DNA of 64,000 nt. Origin: Prochlorococcus sp. AG-363-A03 (GTDB lineage: Bacteria > Cyanobacteriota > Cyanobacteriia > PCC-6307 > Cyanobiaceae). How positions within the stretch are numbered: the stretch's first letter is position 1; every line of letters begins with the position of its first letter. This document shows, one piece after another, positions 34,310 to 43,991 of this stretch. The notes under the pieces were generated by a model. It was not told the origin of the DNA, did no database searches, and saw only the letters and a list, made by a program, of their open reading frames with translations. A program made the translations under genes and the position numbers. The stretch covers positions 1 to 64,000 of the forward strand of contig QCEW01000004.1 in the NCBI GenBank assembly GCA_003280445.1, in the 5' to 3' direction.

Positions 34310-35422
34310 ATGAATATAGCAATTATTGGTTCTGGATTAACTGGTTCATTGGCAGCAATATCACTAGCAAATGCCGGATGTAGAGTTGATCTATATGAAA
34401 GATTATCTGATGAAGAACTTATAGATAGAGATCGAACATACGCTATTACACATTCCTCAAGAAAGATATTAGAAAGGATTGGAGTATGGTCACATTTAGT
34501 TTCAAATTTAGTCCCTTTTCAATATCTAAACGTGATTGATTATGAATTAAATAAAAAATTTCAATTTCTCATTAATGATTTAAGTTTATCAGATCAAAAG
34601 TATTGTGCAGTAGGTTGGATTGCAGAACATAAAAAAATTATGTTCTCAATTTTAAAATTCATTTCAGATATTGATCATATTAATAAGATCCCTACATCTG
34701 TTATACCTAATACAAATAACTACGAACTGATAATAGCAGCAGATGGTTCGGGTTCTGCTACAAAAAAGAAGCTTAAAACTCCCTCATTTAATTTTAATTA
34801 TGATCAGATGTGTATTACTGCTAAGGTTCTATTAAGAGGTGCTAAATCTAATGAGGCATTTGAAATACTAAACTCCCAGGGTCCATTTGCTGTTTTACCT
34901 CTAGGAGGTGATTTATTTCAAATAATATGTAGCCAATCCTTAGAGAATGCTACTAATAAAATGAATTTGTCAAAGTCATTATTTTTAGATTATTTAGCAA
35001 CACTTCTTCCTTATGGTGTTCAACCAGATACTATTATCGATAAACCTAATTCCTTTCCTATAAATTTTGTTTTTAATTATTCATTCTATTCTGGTAAATA
35101 CATATATTTAGGTGAGACAGCACACAAATTTCATCCAGTTGGTGGACAAGGTTTAAATCTATGCTGGAGAGATGTTGACTGCCTTACAAAATTAATATCT
35201 GTGCCAATATTTAAAAAGAATCACAGAATCATACCTTTTCTCTATTCCCTTTCAAGGTTGGTTGATGTTTTATTAATATCCATATTTACTGACAGTTTGG
35301 TTAGATATTCTAGAAGCAACATTAGTATATTTAAATTACCTAGAACTTTTGTTTTCTTTGTCTTGAAAAAATATGGTTTTATTAGAAAATTTATACTTAA
35401 TATAATGACAAATGGATTGTAG
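34310..35422 (+). CDS. UbiH/Coq6-type FAD-dependent monooxygenase, 370 aa
   Basis: FAD-binding GSGLTGSLAAISLANAG at the N-terminus, the middle AADGSGS, and the second FAD motif GETAHKFHPVGGQGLNLCWR (normally GDAAHxxxPxxGQG). These enzymes hydroxylate quinone precursors; in cyanobacteria a role in plastoquinone or carotenoid-type ring oxidation is plausible. It is somewhat shorter than proteobacterial UbiH. Follows the 33629 gene by 33 bases. Confidence 0.88.
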   Translation: MNIAIIGSGLTGSLAAISLANAGCRVDLYERLSDEELIDRDRTYAITHSSRKILERIGVWSHLVSNLVPFQYLNVIDYELNKKFQFLINDLSLSDQKYCAVGWIAEHKKIMFSILKFISDIDHINKIPTSVIPNTNNYELIIAADGSGSATKKKLKTPSFNFNYDQMCITAKVLLRGAKSNEAFEILNSQGPFAVLPLGGDLFQIICSQSLENATNKMNLSKSLFLDYLATLLPYGVQPDTIIDKPNSFPINFVFNYSFYSGKYIYLGETAHKFHPVGGQGLNLCWRDVDCLTKLISVPIFKKNHRIIPFLYSLSRLVDVLLISIFTDSLVRYSRSNISIFKLPRTFVFFVLKKYGFIRKFILNIMTNGL

Positions 35423-35437
35423 ATTTTTTATGATTAT

Positions 35438-35647
35438 ATGATTGATACTATTAACAGAATTAATCCACCTGATGATGAATTGTGCAATTTTATTATTGAC
35501 AAACTTGGAATAAGTCAATCTGCTTTGGAATTAGGAATAAAAAGATCTTCTTTGGAAAATTCTCCATTGCCTATTGTTATGTGGAGTTATGGTTTAATCA
35601 CTTTGGATCAACTACAAATAGTACTTTTGTGGTTAAAAGATAATTAA
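35438..35647 (+). CDS. DUF2949-family protein, 69 aa
   Basis: LCNFIIDKLGISQSALELGI with the ending LPIVMWSYGLITLDQLQIVL and LLWLKDN matches DUF2949 (LxxFLxxxLxIpxxAIxLAlR...LPMVLWQYGLITxxQLxxIFDWLE). Cyanobacterial, unknown function, soluble. It starts 15 bases after the UbiH gene. Its stop codon shares a TTAA with the stop of apt on the other strand. Confidence 0.88.
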   Translation: MIDTINRINPPDDELCNFIIDKLGISQSALELGIKRSSLENSPLPIVMWSYGLITLDQLQIVLLWLKDN

Positions 35648-36162
35648 TATTTTATTATACTTTCTACAAACAAATTTGAATCTAATTTGTTCCTTCCTCC
35701 AAGTTCTGTAAGTTCTACAAGAAAAGCGTATCCAATTAAATTCCCTCCTGCTTCTCTGATCAACTTACCTGCGGCACTCGCACTTCCTCCAGTCGCAAGA
35801 AGATCATCTACAACAATCACTTTACTATCTTTTTCGATTGAATTCTGTTGAATTTCTAATCTGTCTTCGCCATACTCAAGCTTATAATTTACGCCTATTA
35901 CTTTTCCAGGTAATTTATTAGGTTTTCTTATAGGAACAAATCCTATCTCATGTTTAAATGATAAAGCCGATGCAGAAATAAATCCTCTCGATTCTATACC
36001 AGCTATGTAATCTGGTTTTGTAGTAGATATTAACTTTTGTAGAGGTAACATTATTTCATTCCATCTCTTCGGCTCTTTATATATTGGATTTATGTCTTTG
36101 AAGACTATTCCATCTTTTGGGAAATCTATTATTTCATTGATATATTTTTTTAGGTCTTCCAT
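35644..36162 (-). CDS. apt: Adenine phosphoribosyltransferase, 172 aa
   Basis: The PRPP loop VIVVDDLLATGGSA and IAGIESRGFI are characteristic, and length is normal. It salvages adenine to AMP with PRPP in the cytoplasm. The stops of this gene and the convergent DUF2949 gene overlap in TTAA (35644-35647). Divergent from the DUF3038 gene. Confidence 0.97.
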   Translation of the reverse strand: MEDLKKYINEIIDFPKDGIVFKDINPIYKEPKRWNEIMLPLQKLISTTKPDYIAGIESRGFISASALSFKHEIGFVPIRKPNKLPGKVIGVNYKLEYGEDRLEIQQNSIEKDSKVIVVDDLLATGGSASAAGKLIREAGGNLIGYAFLVELTELGGRNKLDSNLFVESIIKY

Positions 36163-36248
36163 TCTTTAAAAATAAAATATTGGTGTGCGGTTTTATAAAA
36201 CTAACAATAAAGCTAGCGAATCTTCTAATTCCTGTCATTATTTAGGGT

Positions 36249-36845
36249 ATGAAAAAAGCTAATTTAGTTACTAATCAAAATAAATCCGTGATTAAAGGCT
36301 CAAAAAATCTTGAGATATCTGCTGAAAAGAATTTTTTAAATTGCATGATTGCCAACGATACGCCGAGGAAACTTGATTTCTTGATTTTAGTTATTGAAAC
36401 TCTTCAGATTAATGCGAACGATTCTATATTATTGAAAGCAAAAGAAATAGGTTTATCTGATGATTTCTCTAGCAGAGTTCAATTTTGGAAAATGAGATGT
36501 TCAAACCCTTTGAGGAATTCGTACACATTTTCATCTCTATCTGTTATGCAGATTAATTCTCTTGTAGAACTTATTTCTTCTATGGCTGAAAATCTTTATC
36601 CTCTTATTAGGCAATTACTTTCTACAAAAGAATCTAAGACACTTAATCAAGAGAGATGGTATTTGTTTAGTTCAAGACTTAAGGTACTTATCCGTGAAAG
36701 AATGAATTTACAACGTAGCTATATTGATACCTTATTAAGTGACGAAAATAATGAATTTTTTAGGGAGTTATTAATCATCCTCTCTCTCTCGTGTGGAAAA
36801 GGAGGAGCTTCTCGTTTGAAAGCTTCTTTATATCATCAATCATAG
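36249..36845 (+). CDS. DUF3038-family protein, 198 aa
   Basis: LDFLILVIETLQINANDSIL, SRVQFWKMRCSNPLR and LSCGKGGASRLKASL are the conserved parts of DUF3038, a cyanobacteria-only family. Soluble, mainly helical. It is followed after nine bases by a DUF4335 gene; this pairing is recurrent in cyanobacteria, which suggests a shared unknown role. Confidence 0.85.
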   Translation: MKKANLVTNQNKSVIKGSKNLEISAEKNFLNCMIANDTPRKLDFLILVIETLQINANDSILLKAKEIGLSDDFSSRVQFWKMRCSNPLRNSYTFSSLSVMQINSLVELISSMAENLYPLIRQLLSTKESKTLNQERWYLFSSRLKVLIRERMNLQRSYIDTLLSDENNEFFRELLIILSLSCGKGGASRLKASLYHQS

Positions 36846-36854
36846 AAATTATTA

Positions 36855-37448
36855 ATGATTAACTTAAATTATAAATTTATTCAAAATTCTTCTTCACTAG
36901 AACTTGCAGGTATGCCCGACGTTTCAAATGGAGACTCAGAAGATACGATTGGTATCCTATCTTCATGGACATTGAAAATTATTGGTTCACCTCTATTAGA
37001 AGGGGAGAAGGTGCATCTTGATAATTTGATGCAAGTAATTCTTCAATATTCAAGATCTTATATATCTGGAATTCGGAAAACATTTACATCTACTAAAAAT
37101 CTTGTGACTATATCTCCTTTCGGTGTTAGTCATAAATTATTACTAAATAGCACTAGACAAGGAGTGAAGCCTTTAGAAATTATTCTAGATGACTCTGAAT
37201 TATCTGATCTCACTCGATGTCTAGATCTTTTAAGATTTGATTCTAGATTTAATATCAAATGGGATATTAATCCTGATATACCCTTTAGCAAGAAATATAT
37301 CCTTACTAATATTTCTAATTCTAGGAACAAATCAAATTTCTTTTACGCAGTAATTATATTTATAGTTACTTGTTCTTTTCTATTACTTATTCCAACAAAT
37401 AATAAGTTTGAAAAAATAGAATCAACAAAACAAACTCAAAGTTTATAG
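36855..37448 (+). CDS. DUF4335-family protein, 197 aa
   Basis: The N-terminal YKFIQNSSSLELAGMPDVSN, ILSSWTLKIIGSPLLEGEKV and LTRCLDLLRFDSRFNIKW are DUF4335 features. A single membrane helix is at residues about 173-188 (FYAVIIFIVTCSFLLLI). It appears to be a soluble domain tethered by a C-terminal anchor. Paired with DUF3038, in the same transcript. Confidence 0.83.
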   Translation: MINLNYKFIQNSSSLELAGMPDVSNGDSEDTIGILSSWTLKIIGSPLLEGEKVHLDNLMQVILQYSRSYISGIRKTFTSTKNLVTISPFGVSHKLLLNSTRQGVKPLEIILDDSELSDLTRCLDLLRFDSRFNIKWDINPDIPFSKKYILTNISNSRNKSNFFYAVIIFIVTCSFLLLIPTNNKFEKIESTKQTQSL

Positions 37449-37649
37449 AATTCATCTGAATTACAATATATCTATTTTCATCTAATTTAAAACTATATCT
37501 CTATAATAATTTTAAATGTATATATTACCTTGTTTAACAAAATTTAAATTAATATAACGAAAAATTATAATTTAAATACTATTTTTTAAGATTTAATTAT
37601 TCTCAATTTAAAAAAAATGATTTAAAATAAGATTAAAGAATTAGTTTAA

Positions 37650-38300
37650 ATGCAACTTTCATATAATGATAGGGAGAAAATTGATATTGCTGACGACCAA
37701 ATTTTTTATCAACAACCAAGATATGTTCATCACCTCAGTGATTCATTCAGAATTCGACTAACCAAGCTATACTCAGAATACCTTCTTAATCATCACGTAA
37801 TTTTAGATTTAATGAGTAGTTGGGTAAGCCATTTACCTGATGATGTTAAATATAAAAAAGTTATCGGTCATGGGATGAATGAAGCTGAGTTATCTTCTAA
37901 TCAAAGACTTGATAAGTTCTGGGTTCAAAATTTAAATAAGACACAAAATATGCCAATTGAAGATTCTTCTATTGATGTCGGATTAATCGTTGCCGGCTGG
38001 CAGTATCTCCAGTTTCCTGAAAAAGTCTCATTAGAACTATCAAGGGTTATCAAATCTGATTCATTATTGATAATCTCCTTCACCAATCGAGCATTCTGGA
38101 CAAAAGCTCCAAACATCTGGACATATTCGTCAGAGGAAAAAAGAATTGAATATGTAACTAGTGTCCTTACTTCTAATGGATGGAGGATAGAAAAAATATT
38201 AAATGAGAAAACTCAAGATAAAAAGCTTTTTGGCTTTTACTCATCAGAGAGTGATCCTTTTTTTTCTGTGATTGCAAGAAACAATAAGTCTAATTACTGA
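37650..38300 (+). CDS. SAM-dependent methyltransferase-like protein, 216 aa
   Basis: A class-I type fold is suggested by VILDLMSSWVSHLP (motif I position), DKFWVQNLNK, SIDVGLIVAGWQYLQFPEKV (acceptor/motif II) and a motif-III-like SDSLLIISFTNR. The canonical GxGxG is replaced by LMSSWVS, which is common in this cyanobacterial branch. Substrate unknown; soluble. The following thioredoxin-like gene is 54 bases downstream. Confidence 0.78.
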   Translation: MQLSYNDREKIDIADDQIFYQQPRYVHHLSDSFRIRLTKLYSEYLLNHHVILDLMSSWVSHLPDDVKYKKVIGHGMNEAELSSNQRLDKFWVQNLNKTQNMPIEDSSIDVGLIVAGWQYLQFPEKVSLELSRVIKSDSLLIISFTNRAFWTKAPNIWTYSSEEKRIEYVTSVLTSNGWRIEKILNEKTQDKKLFGFYSSESDPFFSVIARNNKSNY

Positions 38301-38353
38301 TCTACTTTTTATTAATACTTGTATTTAGTATAAGTTCATAATAGTTTTTTTTT

Positions 38354-38662
38354 ATGTCCTGTTCTCTAATTAAATTTAGTTCTGAGGATTGTGGAACTTG
38401 TCACAGGATGAGCTTCTTTGATTCTAAAGTTGCGACCGAATTAGGTATAGAATTTATTAGCGTAAAACTACAAGATACAGTGGTTTATAGAAAATATAGA
38501 CCAATATTATTAAAGCAATATCCTACAAAAGAAGGTATGGGCTGGCCTACTTATCTATTAGTTAATGATCCGGAGGGAGACTTTGAGATTATTGGTGAGC
38601 TTAAAGGTGGTATTGCTAAGGGTGATTTTAGAGAGAGACTTTCAAACCTAATAACTAATTGA
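38354..38662 (+). CDS. Thioredoxin-like protein with CGTC motif, 102 aa
   Basis: The N-terminal FSSEDCGTCHRMSFFDSKVA has a CxxC (C13-G-T-C16) at the head of a thioredoxin helix, and GWPTYLLVND is the conserved cis-Pro region. It lacks a signal peptide, so it is cytoplasmic. Likely a thiol-disulfide exchange protein or thioredoxin variant. Confidence 0.85.
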   Translation: MSCSLIKFSSEDCGTCHRMSFFDSKVATELGIEFISVKLQDTVVYRKYRPILLKQYPTKEGMGWPTYLLVNDPEGDFEIIGELKGGIAKGDFRERLSNLITN

Positions 38663-38669
38663 TCTTCAA

Positions 38670-38903
38670 TTAATTGACTGGTTGCATCAAGCCACCACTT
38701 CCAGAGTCAGAATCATCATCGTCGTTTCCGGCGTCTACAGTCAAAAGTGTATATATTCCTAATGCCAATAGACTTATCATTCCGCTAAAGATGCTGAGTC
38801 CATATTGGTTTGAACTAATTTCTATTACTTCACCCAAGGTAAAAATACTCAAATTTTGGTGACTATAGCAATCTTTTACTTTTAAAGCATTTTGTTCAAC
38901 CAA
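38670..38903 (-). CDS. Small membrane protein with acidic tail, 77 aa
   Basis: A helix (YGLSIFSGMISLLALGIYTL) is followed by an Asp/Gly/Ser-rich tail, AGNDDDDSDSGSGGLMQPVN. The 'GGLMQPV' end with a preceding acidic stretch is, to my knowledge, a recurrent small picocyanobacterial protein. The first 30 residues (MVEQNALKVKDCYSHQNLSI) are uncertain and the start may be a later TTG. Convergent with the thioredoxin-like gene. Confidence 0.6.
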   Translation of the reverse strand: MVEQNALKVKDCYSHQNLSIFTLGEVIEISSNQYGLSIFSGMISLLALGIYTLLTVDAGNDDDDSDSGSGGLMQPVN

Positions 38904-38948
38904 TTGATTAATTGACTTCCTATTTGTCTGAATTGAGAATTTGATTTA

Positions 38949-41900
38949 TTAAGCGTTTATTTCTGAATTCATAAGTTTTAGCCATTCTGTTAATTGATCT
39001 AGAAGTTTATCGCTATCCAAGATTCCCAGTCCTCGAATAGTCACCGTTGAACACCTATCCCCTTTCTTGTAAATAAATCTTCCATGAAGATGATTAGCCA
39101 AACCTTTTCTTAGTAACTTGAATGCTGGCTCATCCATCATTGTCTCAAGCTCAACATTTGGTTTGGATAACTTGATTCTTGAGAAGCCACACTTTTTAGC
39201 GATTATTTTTAATTTCATTACTTCTATTAATGATTCAACTGCTTTTGGTAATGTTCCATATCTATCAACCAAGTTGCTAGCAAATTGAACTAATGAATCA
39301 TTGTTTTCGCATTGTGTGGCTAATCTATATGCATTTATTTTTTCATCTGGATCAGTTATCCAATCTCCCGGTATAAAAGCTGTAACAGGTAGATCTATTT
39401 GAGTATCGTCAACACTAGGAATATCTTGCCCCTGTATTTCGGCAATAGTTTCCTGCAATAATTCCATATACAAATCAAATCCTATTGTTTCCATTTGTCC
39501 GCTTTGTTCAATACCTAAGATATTTCCAACGCCTCTAATTTCCATGTCCCTCATGGCTAACTGATAACCACTGCCCAAATCACTAAATTCTTTTATAGCC
39601 TTTAAACGTTGCCTTGAGGTCTCATTTAATTTCTCATCGCTTGGATAAAATAACCAAGCATGTGCTTGTACTCCACTTCGGCCTACTCTGCCTCTCAATT
39701 GGTAAAGTTGAGATAAACCAAACTTGTGAGAATCTTCAATTAAAATAGTATTTACTCTTGGAATATCTAATCCACTTTCTACAATAGTTGTACAAAGCAA
39801 AATATCGGCTTCTCCTGCATTAAATGCAAGCATTGCATTCTCTAATGCTCCCTCTTCCATTTGACCATGTGCAATCAATAATTTCACATTTGGGATCATA
39901 ATTTTTAATTTCTCTGCTACATCTTCTATTCCTTTTATTCGAGGAACAATATAAAATATTTGGCCACCTCTATCAATCTCTTGTGAAATTGCACTTCTTA
40001 TTATTTCATTATCGAGGGGTGCTAAGTGTGTTTTAATTGGCCTTCGTAGGGGAGGCGGTGTTGTTATTAAACTCATTTCACGGACACCAGAAAGACTCAT
40101 ATAGAGTGTTCTTGGAATTGGAGTCGCTGAAAGGGTTAATACATCTACACTTTTTTTTAACTCTTTTATTTTCTCTTTTTGATTAACTCCAAAACGTTGT
40201 TCTTCATCTATAACTAGAAGTCCCAAGTCCTTATAAACTAATTTTTTGTTCAAGAGCTGATGTGTACCAACAACTGCATCAATTTGTCCATCTTTCAGGC
40301 CACTAACTATATGTTTTTTTTCACTATTTGTTTTAAATCTATTGAGTAATGAAACTTTTATAGGATAAGGAGCAAATCGATCAGAAATAGTTCTCCAATG
40401 TTGTTGAGATAATACAGTCGTTGGTGCTAATAAAGCTATTTGTTTTCCTGAGGTAATAGCCTTAAATATTGCTCTTATAGCAACTTCTGTTTTCCCAAAT
40501 CCAACATCGCCGCACACTAATCTATCCATAGGCTTTTCACTTTCCATATCAGATTTAACCTGAGATGTAGCTGTTGCTTGATCAGGTGTAAGTGCGTATG
40601 GAAATGAGTCTTCTAATTCGTTTTGCCAGGGTCCATCACATGGAAATTTATACCCTTTTTCTTTACTTCTTTCTGCATATAACTTAATTAAATCAATAGC
40701 AACTTTTTTAACGGATTTCTTTGCCTTTTCCTTTATTTTGTTCCAATTAGCTCCTCCTAATTTACTAATTGTAGGAGTCTTTGCATTTGAACTTCTATAC
40801 CTACCTAAACTTCCAAGTTGATCTGCAGCAACACTTAGCTTTCCATCCATATATTTTATTACCAAATAATCTCTTGAATCTCCATTAATATTTAATTTTT
40901 CAATTTTCTGAAATAAACCAATTCCATGATTTCTATGAACAACATAATCGCCTGGTTTCATCTTATTAGGATCTATCTTTTTACTTTGCGATTGTTTTCT
41001 TCTTCTTATATAACCAGTCGTAGAAATATTTTGTTGTCCGAAAAACTCCTTATCCGTTAATAGTGCAATTTTCCATGCAGGAAGATAAAATCCTTCAATT
41101 TCACCCTCATTTTTATTTTTAATAGCTACTGGAATATTGTCATCGATAATATTTTTTATACCATTAAGATCGGTATTATTTGGTATAAACTTTGATATAC
41201 ATTCATGTTCTTCTAACAAAGAAACTGCACGACTAGGTTGTGCTGAAATTATCCAAATAGAATATTTATTCTTAATATAATCTTTTAAAGATAAACTTAT
41301 TTTGCCGTATTGATTAGGTAGCCAATTATGAACTTTGCTTGAAATACTAAAAACATTCGTTTTCTTTGTAGTGTCTTCTAAATCTGTTATATCAATACCT
41401 TTATAATGATTTAGAGAATCATATATATCATTAATGTCTTTATGAAGATTAGGTTTAAATATAGTCTTTATTGCTTCTCTACCTTTTATAGAAGTAATTA
41501 CATCTGTATAATTTTCATTAACGATATTATACCAAGCTTTTCCATGAGATATACCTTGAAGCCTCTCATCAACCACAATAAATGTCTTATCATCTAAGTA
41601 ATCTAATAATGATGAAGGCTTATCAAATGCAACTCCTAAATATTTCTTTGCTGAATCCAATTTATTTGAATTTACTAACTCAGAGAACTCATCATTAGTA
41701 AATAAACTCGATATATCCTTGTTGTCAGTTGATATAAGCTTATTAATGATTAGTGGATCAAAACCTGTGGGTGTTATGCATATATTGTTGATTTGATCTA
41801 ATGACCTTTGTGAAATTGGATCAAATTCTTTAATCTTATCTAATAGATCACCAAATAGCTCTAATCTAATTGGAAGTTCACTACTAACAGGGTAAATATC

Positions 41901-42452
41901 AATAATATCTCCACGTCTTGTCCATGTTCCTTCTTGATCTATATTATTAGACTTGATATATCCACTTTCACTCAATTTTAAAGATAAATCACTTAGATTT
42001 ATTTCATCTCCTACGTTTAATTTAATACACTTTTCTTTAAGGTATTCAAATGGGGGCAGATGTGGTTGTAAAGATCTTTCTGTTGCAATTATTGCGATAT
42101 TCTCATCATCTTTTAATTCCAATATATCGCTTAGTACTTGTAATTGACCCCAAATTATTTCTGAAGTAACCTGCATAGTTTCATATGGTGAGACTTCACT
42201 TGTTGGATATAAACATGTCTTTGTCCAACCGCAGTCTTTTACAAGTGGGTACCATCTAGTAGCATCTTCTAATGTTGGTACAATTACCAATAATTTTTTG
42301 GATTCTTTTTTTGCCAGTGATGTTGTGATTAATGCTTTTGCTGTTCGCGAAGCCCCAGTTAATATTAATCTTTCTTTTCTATTTGTTCGTTCAATTAACT
42401 CATTTGTTAATTGATGTTTTTGTAAATAATTTGCTATTGATTCTAGTGACAC
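38949..42452 (-). CDS. mfd: Transcription-repair coupling factor, 1167 aa
   Basis: Full-length Mfd: UvrB-like N-terminal part, the RNA-polymerase-interaction domain near PGDYVVHRNHGIG, then a RecG-like translocase with Walker A GDVGFGKTEVAIRA, DEEQRFG, and ESGLDIPRVNTILIEDSHKF, and a TRCF C-terminal domain. It strips stalled RNA polymerase and recruits UvrA. Starts 45 bases away from the gene on its left in the same direction. No anomaly in motifs. Confidence 0.97.
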   Translation of the reverse strand: MSLESIANYLQKHQLTNELIERTNRKERLILTGASRTAKALITTSLAKKESKKLLVIVPTLEDATRWYPLVKDCGWTKTCLYPTSEVSPYETMQVTSEIIWGQLQVLSDILELKDDENIAIIATERSLQPHLPPFEYLKEKCIKLNVGDEINLSDLSLKLSESGYIKSNNIDQEGTWTRRGDIIDIYPVSSELPIRLELFGDLLDKIKEFDPISQRSLDQINNICITPTGFDPLIINKLISTDNKDISSLFTNDEFSELVNSNKLDSAKKYLGVAFDKPSSLLDYLDDKTFIVVDERLQGISHGKAWYNIVNENYTDVITSIKGREAIKTIFKPNLHKDINDIYDSLNHYKGIDITDLEDTTKKTNVFSISSKVHNWLPNQYGKISLSLKDYIKNKYSIWIISAQPSRAVSLLEEHECISKFIPNNTDLNGIKNIIDDNIPVAIKNKNEGEIEGFYLPAWKIALLTDKEFFGQQNISTTGYIRRRKQSQSKKIDPNKMKPGDYVVHRNHGIGLFQKIEKLNINGDSRDYLVIKYMDGKLSVAADQLGSLGRYRSSNAKTPTISKLGGANWNKIKEKAKKSVKKVAIDLIKLYAERSKEKGYKFPCDGPWQNELEDSFPYALTPDQATATSQVKSDMESEKPMDRLVCGDVGFGKTEVAIRAIFKAITSGKQIALLAPTTVLSQQHWRTISDRFAPYPIKVSLLNRFKTNSEKKHIVSGLKDGQIDAVVGTHQLLNKKLVYKDLGLLVIDEEQRFGVNQKEKIKELKKSVDVLTLSATPIPRTLYMSLSGVREMSLITTPPPLRRPIKTHLAPLDNEIIRSAISQEIDRGGQIFYIVPRIKGIEDVAEKLKIMIPNVKLLIAHGQMEEGALENAMLAFNAGEADILLCTTIVESGLDIPRVNTILIEDSHKFGLSQLYQLRGRVGRSGVQAHAWLFYPSDEKLNETSRQRLKAIKEFSDLGSGYQLAMRDMEIRGVGNILGIEQSGQMETIGFDLYMELLQETIAEIQGQDIPSVDDTQIDLPVTAFIPGDWITDPDEKINAYRLATQCENNDSLVQFASNLVDRYGTLPKAVESLIEVMKLKIIAKKCGFSRIKLSKPNVELETMMDEPAFKLLRKGLANHLHGRFIYKKGDRCSTVTIRGLGILDSDKLLDQLTEWLKLMNSEINA

Positions 42453-42514
42453 TACTTCTTTCTTCTAAATTTATAGATTTAACCATAACATTTTATTTGT
42501 CGTCTTGAGAAGAC

Positions 42515-43183
42515 TCAATCAGTAAGATATTGATTTCGAATTGATTTTAGCTTTTCAACAAATGATACTAATTGTTTTTCATTAAGCTCTTTCCTTGTAG
42601 AAACATTAAATTCTTTTTTTAAATACTCTCTTCCTTGTAAATTGTCCCAGGATAGATCTCTCAGAATTTTGTCCGATTCATCTATTAATGTTGTAATATT
42701 TCTTTCAAGAACTTTAGATTGGTTTTGATTATCTATATTTTTTAGAAGGCTTAAATACTTAATTATATCAGAGTAGTTAGTTATTTTATTTCGACTTTTA
42801 TAACCCATGTTGTTTTCAAGAAAAGTTATTTCATCATTTCTAGACCATTGTAATCGTTGAATTTCTGAATCTATTTCTGTTAATTCATTACTCCAATCAA
42901 CCGGCTCTTTAACGAAATTATTGTTATTAATACTTTCACTTTTGGGCAATTCAACTTTTAAAGGGGTTGTAATTTTATCCTCGTGAATTAACTGATTGTT
43001 TGTCTCACTATTGAGTAGTCCATTTATTCTTTTATTAAGTCTTGAAATTGCTTTATCTTCTGCATCTTCTACTGTTAGCCCTTCTGCTAGTGCACTTCCT
43101 AGATTCTTTTCATTCAACCAACCATTTACCTGAACAACGGCTTTATTGTCAGTTAGGTGGCAAAGCTTAGATTCAATCCTCAT
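42515..43183 (-). CDS. Conserved picocyanobacterial protein with two similar C-terminal units, 222 aa
   Basis: The N-terminal 60 residues (ESKLCHLTDNKAVVQVNGWL and EGLTVEDAEDKAISRLNKRI) form a small alpha/beta domain seen in single-strand-annealing-type proteins of cyanobacteria. Two later units look alike: residues about 100-145 (LQWSRNDEITFLENNMGYKS) and about 178-215 (LSWDNLQGREYLKKEFNVST), each ending in a Leu-rich helix. The second matches a short 'W-x5-GREYL...R-x-L-x2-x-L' module. Possible nucleic-acid role; inference. Divergent from the TerC gene. Confidence 0.6.
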   Translation of the reverse strand: MRIESKLCHLTDNKAVVQVNGWLNEKNLGSALAEGLTVEDAEDKAISRLNKRINGLLNSETNNQLIHEDKITTPLKVELPKSESINNNNFVKEPVDWSNELTEIDSEIQRLQWSRNDEITFLENNMGYKSRNKITNYSDIIKYLSLLKNIDNQNQSKVLERNITTLIDESDKILRDLSWDNLQGREYLKKEFNVSTRKELNEKQLVSFVEKLKSIRNQYLTD

Positions 43184-43268
43184 AACCCTTTTGAATTAGC
43201 CGAAATAGAATTATTAGCGTTAACATATACCAAACAGGCAGTGCAAATAGCTCTTCTTTGGTAATTTA

Positions 43269-43991
43269 ATGGATTCAGCATCTCTTAGATCCTTAACTCC
43301 GTTACTTGATGGTATCGACAGATGGGTTGAATTAGCACCTCTTTTGCCAATTATTATCTCTTTAGAGCTTGTATTATCAGCAGATAATGCTGTAGCTCTA
43401 GCTTCGATAACTAAGAATCTTAATAATATTGATCTTCAACAAAAAGCACTGAATATAGGTATATTTATCGCTTTATTATTGAGAATACTCGTAATTCTTA
43501 CAGCTCAATTCTTCTTGACTTTTTGGCCAGTAAAGCTTATTGGTGGTATTTATTTATTGTCTTTGTCAATATCAAAGTTTTTTTCTATCGATGAAAATTT
43601 ATCTGTTGATAATGATAAAGGAAGCACTGAGAATGCTCAAATTTCGCTACTTAAGGTAATACTTTTATTGTCCGTAACTGATTTAGCCTTTTCAATAGAT
43701 AGTATTACAGCTGCGGTTGCAATCAGTGATCAATTCCTGTTAGTTATCACTGGAGCAATTATTGGAGTTATTGCATTACGATTCACCTCTGGTTTATTTA
43801 TAAAGTGGCTCGAGATATTTGTCAATTTGGAAAAAGCTGGTTATATCGCAGTTGGTATTATTGGAACAAAGCTAATCTTTCAATTAATCTTTTATCAATT
43901 AGTTATTCCTGAATACTTATTCTTCTTGCTAATGGTATGTCTCTTTCTTTGGGGTTTTTCTCGAAAGGAGGAAGATATGGAAAATATTTAA
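43269..43991 (+). CDS. TerC-family integral membrane protein, 240 aa
   Basis: The TerC signatures are present: [14 protein letters not shown] at the start and [20 protein letters not shown] in the middle, each with an acidic residue inside the membrane. Seven helices can be read. Bacterial TerC proteins are involved in manganese export or in protection of secreted metalloenzymes; plastid TerC supports thylakoid biogenesis. Which applies here is open. Stops overlap with fmt in TTAA. Confidence 0.92.
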   Translation: MDSASLRSLTPLLDGIDRWVELAPLLPIIISLELVLSADNAVALASITKNLNNIDLQQKALNIGIFIALLLRILVILTAQFFLTFWPVKLIGGIYLLSLSISKFFSIDENLSVDNDKGSTENAQISLLKVILLLSVTDLAFSIDSITAAVAISDQFLLVITGAIIGVIALRFTSGLFIKWLEIFVNLEKAGYIAVGIIGTKLIFQLIFYQLVIPEYLFFLLMVCLFLWGFSRKEEDMENI

